NCBI GenBank assembly: GCA_015060625.1
Contig: SUYC01000004.1
Span: 124,001-188,000, forward strand
Reading direction: 5' to 3'
DNA length: 64,000 nucleotides
Origin: Xylanibacter ruminicola
Lineage (GTDB): Bacteria > Bacteroidota > Bacteroidia > Bacteroidales > Bacteroidaceae
Position 1 is the stretch's first letter; each line of letters begins with the position of its first letter. Of this stretch, positions 61,401 through 64,000 are shown piece by piece. The translations under genes and the position numbers were made by a program. The notes under the pieces are model-generated. The model was not told where the DNA came from, ran no database searches, and worked only from the letters and a program-made list of their open reading frames with translations.

Positions 61401-63779
61401 ATGACAATGAAAAGGATTATTTGTGTATTATTAGTGATGGCAGGGACGTGGATCGAACTGCTGGCCCAGACCGAATATCAGATGGCTGGCCCCTATGAGG
61501 TAGTGGCTCGCGACGGACAATATGCCAAGACCAAAGGGGGGAGTGAGCGTGACATGTACGCTGCATGGACAGCAGCAAAGACCGGCCAGCACAACAAGGC
61601 TCGAGAGATTATCAATGCCTATGCCTCAACTTTGCAACGTTTTGACGGCCATGATGCGCCACTCTGCCTGATTCAAGGCTATTGGCTGGTGAGAGCCATG
61701 ATTGCCGAGCAAGAACATCAGGTTCCTGCCTGGACTGCCATGATGCGTCGCGCTCTGCTGCCCGTGATGGAGAAGTTTGAGGCCGACAGTCCCTATGCCA
61801 ATGGTAACTGGGGCGCCATCGTCAACCGCTGCCGCATGGCCTGTGCCATCTTCTTGAAAGACAAGCGACTCTATCAGGCATCCGTGGACTATTATCTGCA
61901 TGCCAATGACAATGGCTCGCTGCCCCGCTATATCGGCTTGACGGGTCAGTGCCAGGAAACAGGACGCGACCAAGGGCATACCCAATTGGGACTGGCTGCA
62001 CTGGCGGAATTGTGCGAGATGGCATGGGAGTATGGCAACAGTATATCACCCGACAGCAACAACAACCTCTGGGGGGCTCTCGACAACCGGCTGATGAAAG
62101 GCTTTGAATATACAGCCAAATATAATCTGGGCTATGACGTGCCTTTCGAAACGTGGAAAGACTGCACTGGGCTCTATGGCAACTGGACGGAGCCTGGTGC
62201 TATGGGACGTGGCACGATACGCTGCATCTACGACCTGCCTTACAAGCATTATGTGGGGCGACTGGGGCTCAAGATGCCTTATACCAAAAAGCTACTTGCC
62301 TTGCAAGCCAAAGCTGCCAAGCGTGGTGAAATCAAACTGAGTGCCGAGGCCAATAGCTTCAGAGTGAAAGGCGTGAGCGAAGGGGTAAAACTGCATCAGG
62401 TGTTTACCTACCCAGCACCAGCTGGCGCACCTCTCAAGCACGACTATGATGTATATATCCAGCCACGCGGACACAAAGAGTGGACGAAAATTGACACTTA
62501 TATGGCCAAAGTGAATGCGCCTGCCGGACTGAACAAACATAAGGTGACTGAGATTTCGTATGCCTTCTTCGATTTTACGGGTGATGTGTTTGTACGCGTG
62601 GTGTGCAAAAACAAGAAATATCAGCATGCCCGTATCCGCCCTGACTACCGAGGCACCATTGCACAGGAACTCAACGATTCGACGGTGCAGTTTCTGCTTT
62701 TTCAGCCAGAGAATGTGAGTGTAGAGTTTGATGGCAGCATCACCGACAACCTGCTGTTATTCACCTCGAAGCCTGCCGTGCAGATGGAGGCAGCCCAGAA
62801 AGAGGCACAAGCACAGAAGCGCGACTTTATCTACTATCAACCTGGTTTCTACACCGAAGACACCATCCGCGTCAAGTCGAACACTACCGTCTATCTCGCC
62901 GGAGGCAGCTATTTCACAGGAACGTTTGCCATCGAGGATGCAGAGAACGTGAGCATCTTAGGTCGTGGCATCGCACGTCCGGCAGCCGGATATGAGGGTT
63001 GCCATGTGCATCGTTCGAAGCATGTACGCATCGACGGACTGATTCTGAACACCTGTCCCATCGGGGAATCGCACGATGTGACCATCCATGATGTGCGCAG
63101 CATCTCTCATCCCGCCTGGGGCGACGGTCTGAACGTGTTTGGGGGATGCAGCCATATCTTTTACGACCGTGTGTTCTGCCGCACCAGCGACGACTGCACC
63201 ACAGCCTACGCCACCCGCAAGGGATTCAACGGCTCGGTAAGTAATATCCGCATGACCAATTCGACGCTCTGGGCCGACGTGGCTCATCCCATCCTGATAG
63301 GTGTGCACGGCAACACGGAGCAGCCCGACAGCATCGTGGGCGTGAAATACGACAATATCGACATCATCTGCCAGAGCGAACCGCAGGTGAACTGCCAAGG
63401 GTGCATGGCCATCGTTTGCGGCGACAACAACCTGGTGCGTGATGTGACTTTCGAGAACATCCGCATAGAGCAGATTCATCAGGGCTGCATTCTGCACATG
63501 AGCGTCGTATGGGGCGAGAAATACAACACAGCGCCTGGACGTGGCATCGAGGATGTGACCTTCAGAAATATCCGTTACTACGGAAAACTGGCCAACATGT
63601 CGGTGATCAATGGCTATAATGAGCAGCGCAAGATTAAGAACGTGAGATTCGAGGATTTCAGGGTGAATGGCAAGGTGATATATGATGACATGCCAGGAAA
63701 ACTGAAGTGGTATCAGACTGCCGACTATGTGCCCATCTATATAGGCTCACATGTGGAAAACGTGACATTTACGAAGTGA
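61401..63779 (+). CDS. Secreted alginate-lyase-like / GH28-like fusion enzyme
   Basis: 792 aa with a signal peptide (IICVLLVMAGTWIELLAQ). About residues 60-290 resemble the alginate lyase (alpha/alpha) toroid domain: NGNWGAIVNRCRMACAIFL, GQCQETGRDQGHTQLGLAAL, WEYGNS. A beta-sandwich linker follows (about 310-425). The C-terminal right-handed beta-helix (about 440-785) has GDGLNVFGG and CRTSDDCTTAY, the acidic layout of GH28/GH49-type inverting hydrolases. It probably degrades a uronic-acid polysaccharide; the substrate cannot be named. ATG 61407 is an alternative start. It is a single gene between its own promoter and a strong terminator. Confidence 0.8.
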   Translation: MTMKRIICVLLVMAGTWIELLAQTEYQMAGPYEVVARDGQYAKTKGGSERDMYAAWTAAKTGQHNKAREIINAYASTLQRFDGHDAPLCLIQGYWLVRAMIAEQEHQVPAWTAMMRRALLPVMEKFEADSPYANGNWGAIVNRCRMACAIFLKDKRLYQASVDYYLHANDNGSLPRYIGLTGQCQETGRDQGHTQLGLAALAELCEMAWEYGNSISPDSNNNLWGALDNRLMKGFEYTAKYNLGYDVPFETWKDCTGLYGNWTEPGAMGRGTIRCIYDLPYKHYVGRLGLKMPYTKKLLALQAKAAKRGEIKLSAEANSFRVKGVSEGVKLHQVFTYPAPAGAPLKHDYDVYIQPRGHKEWTKIDTYMAKVNAPAGLNKHKVTEISYAFFDFTGDVFVRVVCKNKKYQHARIRPDYRGTIAQELNDSTVQFLLFQPENVSVEFDGSITDNLLLFTSKPAVQMEAAQKEAQAQKRDFIYYQPGFYTEDTIRVKSNTTVYLAGGSYFTGTFAIEDAENVSILGRGIARPAAGYEGCHVHRSKHVRIDGLILNTCPIGESHDVTIHDVRSISHPAWGDGLNVFGGCSHIFYDRVFCRTSDDCTTAYATRKGFNGSVSNIRMTNSTLWADVAHPILIGVHGNTEQPDSIVGVKYDNIDIICQSEPQVNCQGCMAIVCGDNNLVRDVTFENIRIEQIHQGCILHMSVVWGEKYNTAPGRGIEDVTFRNIRYYGKLANMSVINGYNEQRKIKNVRFEDFRVNGKVIYDDMPGKLKWYQTADYVPIYIGSHVENVTFTK

Positions 63780-63787
63780 TCAATGCG

Positions 63788-63821
63788 AAAGCCGGTTGAG
63801 TGACGATGCTCAACCGGCTTT
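63788..63821. terminator. Strong terminator
   Basis: AAAGCCGGTTGAG (63788-63800) pairs with CTCAACCGGCTTT (63809-63821), then a T-run. It overlaps the stop of the convergent partial gene. Confidence 0.9.
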
Positions 63822-64000
63822 TTTTATCTGCCAGGTCAGGGGCGATTGCCTGGCATTGAGAAACTGCTCTACCCTGACGTGCCACTCTTGCCAGGAACGC
63901 ACGTCGAAATCGCTCCAGGCCATACCTATATAATAGGTATATTTATAGCCCGTATAACCCGCAACGATGCCTAAACCATGCCCGTAGTTAATGCCAACTG
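63810..64000 (-). CDS. Partial CDS, C-terminal end of unidentified protein
   Basis: The minus strand is open from the window edge to TGA at 63810-63812 and encodes at least 62 residues, including NYGHGLGIVAGYTGYKYTYY and VRSWQEWHVRVEQFLNARQS. Alternating Tyr/Gly-rich strands suggest a beta-rich C-terminal domain. The 5' part lies outside the window. I cannot name the family. Its stop lies in the terminator hairpin of the neighbouring convergent gene. Confidence 0.55.
   Translation of the reverse strand, partial: VGINYGHGLGIVAGYTGYKYTYYIGMAWSDFDVRSWQEWHVRVEQFLNARQSPLTWQIKKAG

Noticed and set aside
1..64000. tRNA, rRNA, CRISPR and insertion sequences
   Set aside because: I saw no T-arm-like sequence with a matching acceptor stem, no regularly spaced identical repeats of CRISPR type and no transposase ORF. 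A covariance-model search could still find small RNAs that I missed.

Overview
The window reads as a chromosomal contig of a gut-type Bacteroidota, most likely Prevotellaceae (Prevotella/Segatella-like). The grounds are the many TAnnTTTG -7 promoter boxes (several with TTTG at -33, 19-20 nt upstream), the methylmalonyl-CoA succinate/propionate genes, the GH57/GT4/debranching glycogen cluster, lipoprotein fimbrillins with DUF5119 and DUF3575 partners, and the BT4734/DUF3987, HU-HIG, smalltalk and amidase families. No rRNA, tRNA, CRISPR array or insertion sequence was recognised by eye. All family names come from reading motifs; no database search was run.

Layout. 1-3.6 kb: accessory replication-like gene (BT4734 N-terminal domain plus DUF3987) with orphan proteins. 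3.7-14 kb: propionate metabolism (FAD reductase, mutB, mutA on minus; AspT-type transporter, OadG-like, biotin carrier, Na+-pumping decarboxylase beta subunit and a LuxR-type regulator on plus). 14-26 kb: tagaturonate reductase, a UvrA, an outer-membrane DUF5686 protein and an AddA/AddB-like helicase-nuclease pair. 26-32 kb: MFS and SulP transporters, rsmG, MBL hydrolase, small lipoproteins, exonuclease III. 33-37.7 kb: GH57, glycogen synthase-like GT4 and debranching enzyme on one minus-strand unit. 37.8-43 kb: lipid kinase-like protein, miaA, 5'-nucleotidase, a 67-aa protein, DUF2207. 43.2-43.6 kb: two tiny membrane proteins.

43.7-57.2 kb is the most interesting part. A six-gene minus-strand fimbrial operon (DUF3575 outer-membrane protein, DUF5119 anchor, four fimbrillins) is headed by one arm of a perfect 23-bp inverted repeat; the other arm lies 2.1 kb away. 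Between the arms sit a PIN toxin-antitoxin pair, a tyrosine recombinase and an outward-facing promoter beside the right arm. The arrangement resembles the Salmonella Hin segment: a self-contained invertible segment whose promoter would face the fimbriae in one orientation and, as sequenced, faces a second gene island. The two last fimbrillins share a 385-bp perfectly identical 3' block that encodes a lectin-like terminal domain and a strong 3' hairpin.

57.4-61.3 kb: the island on the other side of the switch, with a RepA-like ATPase, a Toprim-like protein, a small HTH-like protein behind three 22-nt iteron-like repeats, an HU-HIG protein, a 34-aa smalltalk protein and an amidase. 61.4-64 kb: a secreted two-domain polysaccharide-degrading enzyme and the end of an unidentified gene.
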